Assembly: GCF_022601715.1 (NCBI RefSeq)
Contig: NZ_JAKVIM010000002.1
Coordinates: 1 to 64,000, forward strand
Source: Acinetobacter zhairuonensis
GTDB lineage: Bacteria > Pseudomonadota > Gammaproteobacteria > Pseudomonadales > Moraxellaceae
Direction of reading: 5' to 3'
DNA: 64,000 bases
The notes beneath the pieces were generated by a model. It made no database searches, was not told the origin of the DNA, and was given only the letters and a program-made list of their open reading frames with translations. Both the position numbers and the translations under genes were made by a program. This document shows positions 17,153 through 26,188 of the stretch, piece after piece. The first letter of the stretch is position 1, and each line of letters opens with the position of its first letter.

Positions 17153-17803
17153 TTACTCCGCAGCTTCACGCACAATCAGTTGGATGGGCGTTGGGTTATA
17201 GGCATTACACGGATTATTCAGTTGTGGGCAATTTGAAATCAGCACAATCAAATCCATCTGTGCTTGAATTTCCACATATTTCCCTGCGGCTGAAATGCCA
17301 TCATCAAATTTCAAATGACCATCTGCGGTAACAGGTACATTCATAAAGAAATTAATGTTCGGACCAATATGGCGCACATTTAAACCATGCTTTAATGCAA
17401 CAGGATGCTTGGCTAAGGCATACATAAAATTATTGCGGCAGCTATGCATTGGGTAGGTGTCATGCGCATAACGAACCGTATTGCTTTCACATGAACATGC
17501 ACCACCGAGTGTGTCATGCCGACCACAGTTGTCATCGTGAATCACGGCCATTGGACGTGCCAAATTACTGTATAACGTGGTGCCTTTTTCTAAATAAATC
17601 TGACGGTTCATCGCCAAGGTATCGGTTGCGCTATAGCGCTCTTCTGGGTTTTCAGCACTGATAAACAATGTATCGACGGCCTGATTTCCTTCTAAATCGA
17701 TAATGCGGAAATATTGCCCTTGTTTAACCTCGCACATCCATGCTTCGCCCGCAGAACACACTTCACTTAATACTGTTTTTTCAAAATTTTGTAATACTGT
17801 CAT
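17153..17803 (-). CDS. Carboxyguanidine deiminase subunit (urea carboxylase-associated family protein)
   Basis: A 216-residue member of the urea carboxylase-associated (UAAP) family, recognisable by FRIIDLEGNQAVDTLFIS, the Cys/His-rich DDNCGRHDTLGGACSCESN and NFFMNVPV. The family works as a heteromeric pair (CgdAB) that deiminates carboxyguanidine to allophanate and ammonia. The conserved Cys/His cluster is present and may bind metal or form the active site. It lies between its sister subunit and the carboxylase on the same strand. I cannot say which subunit letter applies. Confidence 0.85.
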   Translation of the reverse strand: MTVLQNFEKTVLSEVCSAGEAWMCEVKQGQYFRIIDLEGNQAVDTLFISAENPEERYSATDTLAMNRQIYLEKGTTLYSNLARPMAVIHDDNCGRHDTLGGACSCESNTVRYAHDTYPMHSCRNNFMYALAKHPVALKHGLNVRHIGPNINFFMNVPVTADGHLKFDDGISAAGKYVEIQAQMDLIVLISNCPQLNNPCNAYNPTPIQLIVREAAE

Positions 17804-17821
17804 GACTGTTCTCCCGTGTGA

Positions 17822-18565
17822 TTAGCAAGCATCAGATAATGCGAAATAACGTGCATTGTTTTGAAATGCGCGCTGGTTTTGGGCACATGAATCACGACAA
17901 ATATCATGCTCACTCAAAGGATTGGCTTTAAACAGAGACAGCTGAATGTCCGCAGGTTGATAGCGAGGATTTTGATCTAACGCATGCGGTGCAGCAGACA
18001 AGAACAGCAAACAGTCCATTTCAAAGCGCAGCTCAATCACCTGATCGGTATTGTCAGCAGTCACATAAGAGAGTTCGCCTGCATCGTTCGGCGCAACTTT
18101 GGAAAATAAATTCAAGGTGGCACTTAAGTCAGTTTGTCCTAAAGAACTCTTCACCATTTCCACCAATAAGCCATCCACCCCACTTTGATACATGGCATTG
18201 CGTGCAGATTGAAAGTTTTGCTGACCATATTGTGCTGCAATCTGTTCAGCACGGCTTGCACCACATAGCACGTCATTCCAGCCATGCTCATCCGTGACGA
18301 TAGAAGCCATGACACGTCCAAGGTCTGAATACAGTACATGACCAACAGTTAAATACGCGGTATGTTGTCCCTTCAAACTGTCTGGCATGTTAAAGCGCTC
18401 CAGTTTATCGGCAGCATTAACACAGAACAGCGAAACATTGGCATGTTTCGAGCGTGCTTTAAAACGAAGAACCGCACCTTTTTGAATACGTCCCGACCAG
18501 TGATGCCCGCCCGGCAAAACCTCAGTCCAGAGAGTTTGATTATTATGATATTGCTGTAAGCCCAT
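17822..18565 (-). CDS. Carboxyguanidine deiminase second subunit (urea carboxylase-associated protein)
   Basis: 247 residues, first gene after the guanidine-I riboswitch. It is related to the following gene (WSGRIQKGAVLRFKA, HGWNDVLCGASRAEQ, LNLFSKVAPNDAGEL) but lacks most of its Cys cluster, as expected for the non-identical partner subunit. The C-terminal tail has CRDSC and ends in Cys. ATG at 18565 with GAAGAGG at 18574-18580. Together the two subunits convert carboxyguanidine to allophanate. The ribosome site is about 20 nt from the riboswitch core, so control is probably at translation initiation. Confidence 0.85.
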   Translation of the reverse strand: MGLQQYHNNQTLWTEVLPGGHHWSGRIQKGAVLRFKARSKHANVSLFCVNAADKLERFNMPDSLKGQHTAYLTVGHVLYSDLGRVMASIVTDEHGWNDVLCGASRAEQIAAQYGQQNFQSARNAMYQSGVDGLLVEMVKSSLGQTDLSATLNLFSKVAPNDAGELSYVTADNTDQVIELRFEMDCLLFLSAAPHALDQNPRYQPADIQLSLFKANPLSEHDICRDSCAQNQRAFQNNARYFALSDAC

Positions 18566-18593
18566 TGCTGTTACCTCTTCGGTGGATTCGCAT

Positions 18594-18684
18594 GACCTCC
18601 CGGGCTTTTATCCCGCCGTGTAGTTCTCTCGAACCGTGAACTCTCGGTCTCGGACATACGCGCACGTATCGGAACCCTAGATCA
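18594..18684 (-). promoter_or_regulatory. Guanidine-I (ykkC) riboswitch
   Basis: Read on the minus strand, the element starts CTAGGGTTCCG (18680-18670), continues with GTCCGAGACCGAGAG, and ends with ACACGGCGGGATAAAA and GCCCGGGAGG (to about 18596). These are the invariant blocks of the ykkC guanidine-I aptamer (GGGUUCCG, ACGG, GGGA..AAAAG.CCCGGGAG). It lies in the 5' leader of the deiminase/carboxylase operon and is known in this class to turn genes on when guanidinium binds. Confidence 0.95.
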
Positions 18685-18705
18685 CTTTTTTTCATAGTCA
18701 TGATT

Positions 18706-18723
18706 AAGCAAAGGCTGTGCCAA
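18706..18723 (-). promoter_or_regulatory. Sigma-54 promoter of the guanidine carboxylase operon
   Basis: On the minus strand TTGGCACAGCCTTTGCTT fits TTGGCAC-N5-TTGC with GG at 18721-18720 and GC at 18709-18708. The predicted start near 18696 puts the riboswitch at the very 5' end of the transcript. Confidence 0.78.
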
Positions 18724-18727
18724 TTTA

Positions 18728-18755
18728 GTATTACGATTTTTATCATCCGTAATAC
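18728..18755. promoter_or_regulatory. NikR-type dyad operator, copy 2
   Basis: GTATTA and TAATAC separated by 16 bp; the extended arms AGTATTACG and CGTAATACT are identical to copy 1 and equally spaced (12 bp between nonamers). Here the dyad lies immediately upstream of the -24 element instead of over the start point, so its effect on transcription may differ. Confidence 0.8.
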
Positions 18756-18856
18756 TGTTTTGAACAAAGATGAGGCAAAAGAAAGAAATTGGTACTTTTA
18801 TGCACCACAAAAACAGCAATTTTAAAATTAATGATGAAAGGAAAGGATGATCTCTA

Positions 18857-19921
18857 TTAACTCATTTCACAAATGTATTGCACACCATCACGTCCTTGGC
18901 GTTTTACTTCATATAAAGCCTGATCTGCCATCTTGAGCCAGTCGGTCGTCGAACCCGCTGCTGCCGCAGAAGAAATTCCAATACTGATACTCATGCGAAA
19001 ATCTGGATTACTGGGTAATCGAAAATGGCGTACTTTGTCCAAAATGGTTTGAGACAATTGCATAATTTCCTGCGAGCTACTATCCAGTACAATTACCGCC
19101 AATTCATCGCCTCCAAATCGGGCTGGAATATCCTTAGTTTGAATCGATTCTCTTAGAATATTAGACAGCTCAATCAGTACATAATCCCCCATTTCATGAC
19201 CATAGGTATCATTAATGTCCTTAAAATGATCCACATCTATCAACATTAAAAATGCCGTATGATTGCCGCGTTGAGTTTGTACAAAGGTACTGGCTAGACG
19301 CTGCTCGAACAAGCGGCGGTTGGGAATATGTAAGCGCGGATCCATCAAGGCAATCCGTTCAAATTGACGATTTTTCTGGCTTAAATTGGTTGATAATTTT
19401 CGAGACAAAATACTCAGTGCAATTAAATATAAAGTGGCTAATGGAATGGTCAGCCAAACGGTATGTGGACTAAAGGTGAGCGTCAAAGGCATGCCAACCA
19501 ATAACCAAATGCCAAACAATGAAATAGTAAAGCCTAGAATTGAAGGCGCTAACAGTTTCCATCCGCCTGCGGCATAACGGTCTGCAATAAACACCGCCAG
19601 AATGATAAAAGATGGCATAGGACTTAAACCCATCACGCCAATCCATGCTCCACCAAACATGGTGTCTAAAATCAAACTGGTTTGTTCTGTTTTAACAGGA
19701 TCACTTGAATTTTTACTAATTAGATAAGCCAAACTCGGCCAGATAAATGCATTCACCGCCAACAAAGTTAAATAGGTATTGCCATAATGCATGTCATGCA
19801 ATACAGACAGAATAGGAAAAAAACACAAAATCGTTCCAAGCTGACGCATAACAAAAATTCGCTTGAGGAATTTTTTCGTTCGCGTTTGTAATAATTCTTC
19901 ATCTGGAACGATGTAAGACAT
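18857..19921 (-). CDS. MASE2-GGDEF diguanylate cyclase
   Basis: About 354 residues. The N-terminal membrane part with six or so hydrophobic segments (about 25-175) resembles the MASE2 sensor of AdrA/DgcC. The GGDEF domain (about 190-350) has LMDPRLHIPNRRLF and the active-site loop RFGGDELAV; the D/E and glycine residues needed for catalysis are kept. I see no RxxD inhibitory site directly before the loop. It makes cyclic di-GMP from GTP. ATG 19921 has AGG nine bases upstream; an ATG at 19966 would add 15 residues before the family's usual start. Confidence 0.88.
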   Translation of the reverse strand: MSYIVPDEELLQTRTKKFLKRIFVMRQLGTILCFFPILSVLHDMHYGNTYLTLLAVNAFIWPSLAYLISKNSSDPVKTEQTSLILDTMFGGAWIGVMGLSPMPSFIILAVFIADRYAAGGWKLLAPSILGFTISLFGIWLLVGMPLTLTFSPHTVWLTIPLATLYLIALSILSRKLSTNLSQKNRQFERIALMDPRLHIPNRRLFEQRLASTFVQTQRGNHTAFLMLIDVDHFKDINDTYGHEMGDYVLIELSNILRESIQTKDIPARFGGDELAVIVLDSSSQEIMQLSQTILDKVRHFRLPSNPDFRMSISIGISSAAAAGSTTDWLKMADQALYEVKRQGRDGVQYICEMS

Positions 19922-20102
19922 ATTTAACCTAATGCTAAATGAGAATAATTTTCTATAATGTAGCAAATTTTACTCACTAATCTATCCCTCTAATTTAAAA
20001 AAAGTTGATATTTATCACTTTTTGAGAGTGCAACTCATTCTTATAATTTTATAAATACAATACCTTAAGTTTTAAGTTACAGTCTTATGAGCAAAGTCAA
20101 TA

Positions 20103-20141
20103 AAAAAAGCACAAGTGCAAATCATCACACCTGTGCTTTTA
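20103..20141. terminator. Terminator of the MFS gene
   Basis: AAAAGCACA(A)GTG and CAC(C)TGTGCTTTT form a stem with a single mismatch and an 11-nt loop. A-tracts and T-tracts flank it just past the MFS stop codon. Confidence 0.75.
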
Positions 20142-20164
20142 TTTTTTTCACAGTTAACGTTTTA

Positions 20165-21388
20165 TCACACGCTTTCATTCTGCTCTTGTTTGGCTTTAAA
20201 GCGTGATAACGAAGTGACGGCAATGGCTGAAAGCACAATCCCCGGTGCACTTGCCATCAAGATACCTGTGGTTCCTAATCCTAATGCCAGAATCTTACCT
20301 GTCAGCAATGGTCCTGTCATTGCCCCTAACCGACCTAAAGAAATGGCGCTACCCACCCCAGTCACTTTGCCTGAGCCTGAGTAAAAGATTGGAGAAATAC
20401 CGTAAAGGATCGATTGACCGCCCGTAGAGAAAATGCCGCCCAATACCCCTGCTATAACTAATACCGTAACCACTTTACTGGTAAACAGTAAACACAGTGC
20501 AATGAATAACCCTAAGTAAATAATCATAGCCATTTGCCATAATTTTAGACGGTCTAGCAAATAACCAAAACCCAAAGTCCCAATGACTGCACCAACTTGA
20601 AACACCAGCATGACTAAAAATGCTTGTTGCTTTTCTAAGCCTTGTTCCATCAGTAAGTTCGGTAACCAGCTAATTAAAATATAGTTCACCATTAAGGTAA
20701 AAAAGAAGCTGACCCAGAGCGGTAAAGTCTGTTTAAATTTTTGCTGTTGAAATAACACTTCTGTCATTGCAGGCACAGATGCTGTGTCTGTTTGCTCTGA
20801 AAGTACTGCTGGCTTCGGTTTATCTTTTAAAATAAATGCCATGAAGGGAATCAGGACCAATGGCGTTATTCCACCAATCAGGAACAGGGTTTGCCATGGA
20901 ATATCTTTAAAATAAATCGCTAATCCTGCTACAAAGATTGCCCCAACAGGCAAACCACAATACATCAAACTGTTTAATTTTCCTCGGTTGGCTTCAGTCG
21001 CTTCATCACCCACCACTGAAATCATAGTCGGCATAGCGGCACCTAAACCCAGCCCCGTGAAAAAGCGCGCAAGATATAAAATTTCAATATTGGGTGCAAC
21101 CGCACTAATGCTAAAAAATACCCCAAAAATCGCAATCGAGAGCATGAGTACTTTCTTTTGCCCTAAATAATCTGCAGCGCGTCCACCAAAGAATGCGCCA
21201 AACAGCATGCCAAATACACCAAGGCTAAACACATACCCCATTTGTACTTGGTCTAATCCAAAGGTTGCTGCGATTCCTTTTGCTACAATACCAGGTGCTT
21301 GTAGGTCAAAGCCTTCAAAAAATGCCACCCAGAAACACAAAAATACGGTTAGAAATTTCTGCATTTTTCCCGTGTTTGTTTGAGCCAT
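20165..21388 (-). CDS. MFS transporter, aromatic acid:H+ symporter family, MhpT-like
   Basis: 407 residues from ATG 21388, which has GGAGAT at a good distance; an ORF extension upstream to 21586 is not needed. Twelve membrane helices are expected. The N-terminus has FEGFDLQAPGIVAKGIA, and loop 2-3 has GGRAADYLGQKKVLM; both are hallmarks of the AAHS group (PcaK, BenK, MhpT). It is closest in feel to the 3-(3-hydroxyphenyl)propionate transporter. No aromatic-degradation gene adjoins it, so the substrate is open. Confidence 0.83.
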   Translation of the reverse strand: MAQTNTGKMQKFLTVFLCFWVAFFEGFDLQAPGIVAKGIAATFGLDQVQMGYVFSLGVFGMLFGAFFGGRAADYLGQKKVLMLSIAIFGVFFSISAVAPNIEILYLARFFTGLGLGAAMPTMISVVGDEATEANRGKLNSLMYCGLPVGAIFVAGLAIYFKDIPWQTLFLIGGITPLVLIPFMAFILKDKPKPAVLSEQTDTASVPAMTEVLFQQQKFKQTLPLWVSFFFTLMVNYILISWLPNLLMEQGLEKQQAFLVMLVFQVGAVIGTLGFGYLLDRLKLWQMAMIIYLGLFIALCLLFTSKVVTVLVIAGVLGGIFSTGGQSILYGISPIFYSGSGKVTGVGSAISLGRLGAMTGPLLTGKILALGLGTTGILMASAPGIVLSAIAVTSLSRFKAKQEQNESV

Positions 21389-21756
21389 AATTGATCTCCA
21401 TTCAATAGTTTGCAAGTTGGCTAAAACTTGTGGGGCTATTTTGAAAGGTATCACTGGCGAGAAATAGCACGACAATGGTCGGGATTGCTTCAAGGTATAC
21501 AACATCAAACCTATTAAATAAGAGTCTAACTCTATAATTAAATGGAAAAAGTAGACTTCACTAAATTTTATTATTATAAATTTCAATAATTTAAAATTAA
21601 GCTAGTTTTAGGCTATTGAACCATTAGAACTGACTATACTTATCAATTTTTATCTAAAATCATTAATACATTGCATCTCTTTATTTGCACTCTACTTTTA
21701 TTATTCAAATTCATCGTATAATCGAATAAGTCATCAATTTTAATAACTTAAAGATA
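21389..21756. other. 368-bp AT-rich intergenic region before the SIR2 gene
   Basis: It separates divergent MFS and SIR2-TPR genes. It is strongly AT-rich with no ORF or operator I can name. GGAGAT for the MFS gene is the only clear signal. Confidence 0.5.
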
Positions 21757-23589
21757 ATGAGTTTTAACGTACAAGAAGTCGCACAGCTTTTAAAACAAGC
21801 AAAAGAAAATGAAAAACCTTATGTATTCTTTACTGGTGCTGGTTGCTCCGTGAAAGCAGATGTTCCAACTGCAACTGCACTCATTCAAGAGATTTGCAAA
21901 AAATTCCCAATCCAAGTCAAAAATATTGACCCTGAAAAAGACAAATATAATTACGGCAAGTATATGTCTGCTCTAGATAAAGACGAGCGAAGAAGACTAC
22001 TTAAACCACATATCATCGACAATAAGAAAATTAATTGGTCGCATATTGCCCTCGCGTGTCTTATGCAAGGCGGATATATTCAACGTGTTCTCACCTTTAA
22101 TTTTGACAGCATACTGTCACGTGCTTGTAATCTTCTTGGCTTACATCCTTCTATTTATGATTTTGCAACTGCTAACCCACATCTTTATCATTTGATTAAC
22201 GATCCCTCTATTGTTCACCTACATGGACAAGGAACTGGTTTCGTCCAACTAAACACAGGCGAAGAAACAGAAAAACATACTGCCAAATTAGGAGAATTTA
22301 TTGCAGCAACTTTAAACTCAAATCCGAGTTTATTTATTGGTTACAGTGGAAATGCAGATGCATTTTTTCCATTACTAGAAGAAAAATATTCAGAACAGCA
22401 TCGCCTTATTTGGACAGGCACTAGGGAAACTTGTGATGATCTCGAAGCTGAAAGTGTTAAAACCTTTTTGAAGAAAAATAAAAATATTACGCATTATATT
22501 GGAAAAGTTTTTGCAGATGATTTTTTAATTCAGTTAGCAAAAGAACTTGAATGTTTTCCTCCAGAACTTTTTTCAAATCCGTATAGGTTCCTAGACCAAC
22601 AACTTGAAAATATTCAATCCTACCCATTAGGGGATGGATTAGATATCCTTGCCAATCTAACTGGTTATCTTAAAGAACAAGCTGAAAAACCCGTAAATAA
22701 AAGCTTATATACCGCAGTCATCCATAAATATCCAAACAAAGAATCTACTGAAGGACTTGCTGAAAAAGCCATTGATGACATTATGTGGGCATATAATCAA
22801 CAGGCTCAGTTATTAAATAATAACCATGAATATGAAAAAAGCTCTGACCTCTATATACAAGCTTTAAATATTAAATATGATCATCTTGGTTGTAATGCCA
22901 ATTATAGCAATACTCTATTAGCCTTTGCTAAACAAGAAAAAAATGAACTTATCTTTCAAAGAGCTAATCAGCAATATGAGAATACATTAAAAATCCAATC
23001 AAATAACATCGATATTCTTGGTAATTATGGTATTTCACTGCAAGAGCTAGGAATATTAAAGCAAGATGAAATTTCACTCAAAAATAGTTGCAAACAATTT
23101 GAAAAAATTTTAGATATAGAGCCGAATCATGTATTGACTCTTAGATACTATGCAATTTCTTTATCACAACTTGCTCAATTAAAACAAGACGTAAGTTTTT
23201 TTGAAGCTGCTTGTATACAATATGAGAAATTACTAATAATTCAACCTGATCATGTTAATATTCTTAGTAACTATGCGATAACACTGTTGAAATATTCAAT
23301 ATTAAATTCAGATACTAGCTTAAATTCCCAAGCGAGTTCTTTTCTAGAAAAATCTTTATTATTAAATCCAAATGAAACTTATTATAATGCATCTTGTTAT
23401 TATGCCCTATCCAATAATACTGAATCAGCTAAAAAATACTTACTTGAAGCTGAAAAAAATTCCACACTCCCTAGAAGTTCATTTAAACATTTATCAGATG
23501 ATAAAGATCTAAATAATGTTCGATATGAACAATGGTTTATAGACCTTCTCAAGCGCCTAAAAGAAGAAGAAATAGCTGAAACTGCCTAA
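21757..23589 (+). CDS. SIR2-like NADase with TPR repeats, candidate antiphage protein
   Basis: 610 residues. The SIR2 domain (about 20-260) has the NAD-binding FFTGAGCSV (Gly27-Cys30), TFNFDSIL with the catalytic-type Asn115, IVHLHGQG with His156, and SLFIGYSGNAD. The C-terminal half (about 340-590) is a run of TPR-like helical pairs, with repeats such as ALNIKYDHLG, TLKIQSNNIDILGNYGISLQELG and LLIIQPDHVNILSNYAITL. SIR2 domains joined to protein-sensing repeats deplete NAD+ during phage infection in several defence systems (DSR, Thoeris-type). It stands alone between MFS and mnmG, is AT-rich, and shares a terminator with mnmG. Likely acquired. Confidence 0.82.
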   Translation: MSFNVQEVAQLLKQAKENEKPYVFFTGAGCSVKADVPTATALIQEICKKFPIQVKNIDPEKDKYNYGKYMSALDKDERRRLLKPHIIDNKKINWSHIALACLMQGGYIQRVLTFNFDSILSRACNLLGLHPSIYDFATANPHLYHLINDPSIVHLHGQGTGFVQLNTGEETEKHTAKLGEFIAATLNSNPSLFIGYSGNADAFFPLLEEKYSEQHRLIWTGTRETCDDLEAESVKTFLKKNKNITHYIGKVFADDFLIQLAKELECFPPELFSNPYRFLDQQLENIQSYPLGDGLDILANLTGYLKEQAEKPVNKSLYTAVIHKYPNKESTEGLAEKAIDDIMWAYNQQAQLLNNNHEYEKSSDLYIQALNIKYDHLGCNANYSNTLLAFAKQEKNELIFQRANQQYENTLKIQSNNIDILGNYGISLQELGILKQDEISLKNSCKQFEKILDIEPNHVLTLRYYAISLSQLAQLKQDVSFFEAACIQYEKLLIIQPDHVNILSNYAITLLKYSILNSDTSLNSQASSFLEKSLLLNPNETYYNASCYYALSNNTESAKKYLLEAEKNSTLPRSSFKHLSDDKDLNNVRYEQWFIDLLKRLKEEEIAETA

Positions 23590-23622
23590 ATAAAAAACCC
23601 GCTCTAAAGCGGGTTTTTTTCA
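23590..23622. terminator. Bidirectional terminator between SIR2-TPR and mnmG
   Basis: AAAAAACCCGCT / AGCGGGTTTTTTT hairpin with a short loop between convergent genes. Confidence 0.88.
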
Positions 23623-23634
23623 AATCAAATTAGC

Positions 23635-25515
23635 TTAAGCCGATTTCTTGGTTTGTGCATTCTTACGAATCGTGATCATCACCAACTGTACTGCTGCTGG
23701 TGTCACACCAGGAATACGGCTAGCTTGTGCCAACGTATCTGGACGTACATCTTTCAGCTTTAAAGTAATTTCACGTGAAAGACCTGAAACCACATCATAG
23801 TTAAAGTCTGCTGGAATTTTGGTTTCTTCCAGACGCTTCATTTGTGCCACATCTTCATGCTGACGGTTAATATAACCTTCGTACTTCACCGCAATTTCAA
23901 TTTGGTCACCTACTTGTGGTGACACTTCGGAACCAGTCAATTCTGCAATTTGAGCAAATGAAATATTTGGACGTTTTAACAGGTCAATCGCGCTACATTC
24001 TTTAGACAAGTCAGCACCTGTCATTTCAACAAACTTTTTACCCATTGGGTTGTTTGGTGCCGCCCAAAGATGCTGTAAACGACCTGTTTCTTTTTCAACA
24101 GCTTCCATTTTTTCACAGTAAGCCGCCCAACGAACATCATCCACCAAGCCCATTTCACGACCTACTGGCGTTAAACGTTGATCCGCATTGTCTTCACGCA
24201 ACATCAAACGGTATTCCGCACGTGAAGTAAACATACGGTACGGTTCTTTTGTGCCCAATGTAATCAAGTCGTCAACCAAGACGCCCATGTACGCTTCATC
24301 ACGTTTCGGCGTCCATTGTTCTTGATCCCACGCACGACGTGCAGCGTTTAGACCAGCCAATAGACCCTGTGCACCCGCTTCTTCATAACCTGTCGTACCA
24401 TTAATCTGACCTGCGAAATACAGGTTGTTAATTGCCTTGGTTTCTAAAGTAAATTTAAGTGCTTGCGGGTTGAAATAGTCATATTCAATCGCATAACCAG
24501 GACGCAAAATATGCGCATTCTCCATACCACGAATTGAACGTACCAATTCAAATTGCACATCAAATGGTAAAGAGGTCGAAATACCATTTGGATAAAGCTC
24601 GTGTGTATCTAAACCTTCTGGCTCTAAGAATACTTGGTGCGAATCTTTATCTGAGAAACGGTGAATTTTATCTTCAATCGATGGACAGTAACGCGGACCA
24701 ACACCTTCAATCACACCAGTGTACATTGGTGAACGGTCTAAACCGCCACGAATAATGTCATGAGTTTTTTCATTGGTATGAGTGATATAACAGTTCACTT
24801 GTTCAGGGTGCATAGAGGCGTCACCCATAAACGACATCACTGGAGATGGAAAATCACCTGGTTGTGGCGTCATCACAGAGAAGTCTACTGAACGTGCATC
24901 AATACGTGGTGGTGTACCTGTTTTTAAACGACCTACAGGAAGATTTAATTCACGTAAACGTGCTGCAAGCGCAATAGAAGGAGGATCACCTGCACGACCA
25001 CCGCTCGATTTTTCCAAACCAACGTGAATCACGCCACCCAAGAATGTACCTGTAGTCAGTACAACCGTTTTCGCATCAAAGCGAATACCCATTTGCGTTA
25101 CCACACCTTTAACGGTATCGCCTTCTACAATCAGGTCATCAGCCGCTTGCTGGAAAATATCCAAATTGGCTTGGTTTTCTAAAGTCTCGCGAATTGCAGC
25201 TTTATAACGCACACGGTCAGCCTGCGCACGTGTTGCACGTACTGCTGCACCTTTACGCGAGTTCAGAATACGGAACTGAATACCACCTTTATCGGCAGCC
25301 AATGCCATTGCACCGCCTAAGGCATCAATTTCACGAACGAGATGTGATTTACCAATACCACCAATGGCTGGGTTACAGCTCATCTGCCCTAAAGTCTCAA
25401 TGTTATGAGTCAAGAGTAAAGTCTGTCGACCCATACGCGCTGCAGCAAGCGCTGCTTCCGTACCTGCGTGACCGCCACCGATAACAATGACATCGTAAAC
25501 TTTAGGATAATGCAT
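23635..25515 (-). CDS. mnmG: tRNA uridine-5-carboxymethylaminomethyl modification enzyme MnmG
   Basis: 626 residues, the normal length. The FAD-binding motif is at the N-terminus ([19 protein letters not shown]). The family blocks [31 protein letters not shown] and [18 protein letters not shown] are intact, and the C-terminal helical domain ends in [14 protein letters not shown]. With MnmE it installs the cmnm5 group at wobble U34 of several tRNAs, using FAD, NADH and methylenetetrahydrofolate. It is monocistronic here. Confidence 0.97.
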   Translation of the reverse strand: MHYPKVYDVIVIGGGHAGTEAALAAARMGRQTLLLTHNIETLGQMSCNPAIGGIGKSHLVREIDALGGAMALAADKGGIQFRILNSRKGAAVRATRAQADRVRYKAAIRETLENQANLDIFQQAADDLIVEGDTVKGVVTQMGIRFDAKTVVLTTGTFLGGVIHVGLEKSSGGRAGDPPSIALAARLRELNLPVGRLKTGTPPRIDARSVDFSVMTPQPGDFPSPVMSFMGDASMHPEQVNCYITHTNEKTHDIIRGGLDRSPMYTGVIEGVGPRYCPSIEDKIHRFSDKDSHQVFLEPEGLDTHELYPNGISTSLPFDVQFELVRSIRGMENAHILRPGYAIEYDYFNPQALKFTLETKAINNLYFAGQINGTTGYEEAGAQGLLAGLNAARRAWDQEQWTPKRDEAYMGVLVDDLITLGTKEPYRMFTSRAEYRLMLREDNADQRLTPVGREMGLVDDVRWAAYCEKMEAVEKETGRLQHLWAAPNNPMGKKFVEMTGADLSKECSAIDLLKRPNISFAQIAELTGSEVSPQVGDQIEIAVKYEGYINRQHEDVAQMKRLEETKIPADFNYDVVSGLSREITLKLKDVRPDTLAQASRIPGVTPAAVQLVMITIRKNAQTKKSA

Positions 25516-25776
25516 AGTGGTATAGAGAGAAGTAAAAAGAATGACAGAACATTATATCAAATTTTGCTGGATAAGTTGACTAAGCGAGTCAATTTTATTT
25601 TTAAACCTTCCAACTTCTATGTTGCATATCACTACATAAACACTATTGATTCGTCTAACAATTAAGCAATTAAACACAAATTCTCAGCACTTTTTACCTG
25701 ATTTACACTGTTTTATTTTGGTTATTTTTTATGCTATTAACTAGTAGCATTCAAATAAAGGAACAAGGTATACATC

Positions 25777-26121
25777 ATGAATAAGAATATTCTACTCTCT
25801 GCTGTTCTCTGCGGCTTATGTCTCGCGCCATTTGCAACCCAAGCAAATGATAAAGTTGAAACCACCTACAACGCACAAAAATACATGCAACTTTGTAAAG
25901 GTAAGTCTCAAGGCACTTGGGTGAGTTTTGCCTACCGCGGAATTATTTGGAATGGTACCTGCGAACCACAGTTTTTTAGCATGAATAAAGCCGTCAAAGG
26001 CAATGAAACCGAATTAATGACTGCATGTCAAATGGATATGGCAACCAAATCTGTCATGATCAATGGTATGGAAGTCAAAGGTAAATGCGCACTTGGCTTT
26101 ACCGCACCATATCCTAAATAA
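25777..26121 (+). CDS. Small secreted protein of unknown function
   Basis: 114 residues with a clear Sec signal peptide (KNILLSAVLCGLCLAPFATQA, cut near residue 23), so the mature protein is about 90 residues and periplasmic. The mature part has four cysteines (LCKG, GTCEPQF, MTACQM, GKCALGF) that could form two disulfides. AAGGAACAAGG lies upstream of the ATG. I do not recognise a family. It is followed by a terminator-like hairpin. Confidence 0.78.
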   Translation: MNKNILLSAVLCGLCLAPFATQANDKVETTYNAQKYMQLCKGKSQGTWVSFAYRGIIWNGTCEPQFFSMNKAVKGNETELMTACQMDMATKSVMINGMEVKGKCALGFTAPYPK

Positions 26122-26151
26122 ATACTGCTCTCTCCAGAGTTACTCTCCACA

Positions 26152-26188
26152 AAGTGGTCATCGGTTTTTCACCTATGACCGCTTAATT
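26152..26188 (+). terminator. Terminator after the small secreted protein
   Basis: AAGTGGTCAT and ATGACCGCTT pair (one G-T) around a 12-nt loop and are followed by a T-rich stretch. Confidence 0.6.

Noticed and set aside
18790..18807. NtrC-like site TGGTAC...GCACCA upstream of the carboxylase promoter
   Set aside because: The half-sites face outward relative to the NtrC consensus GCACCA..TGGTGC. It may still matter for sigma-54 activation but I cannot support it.
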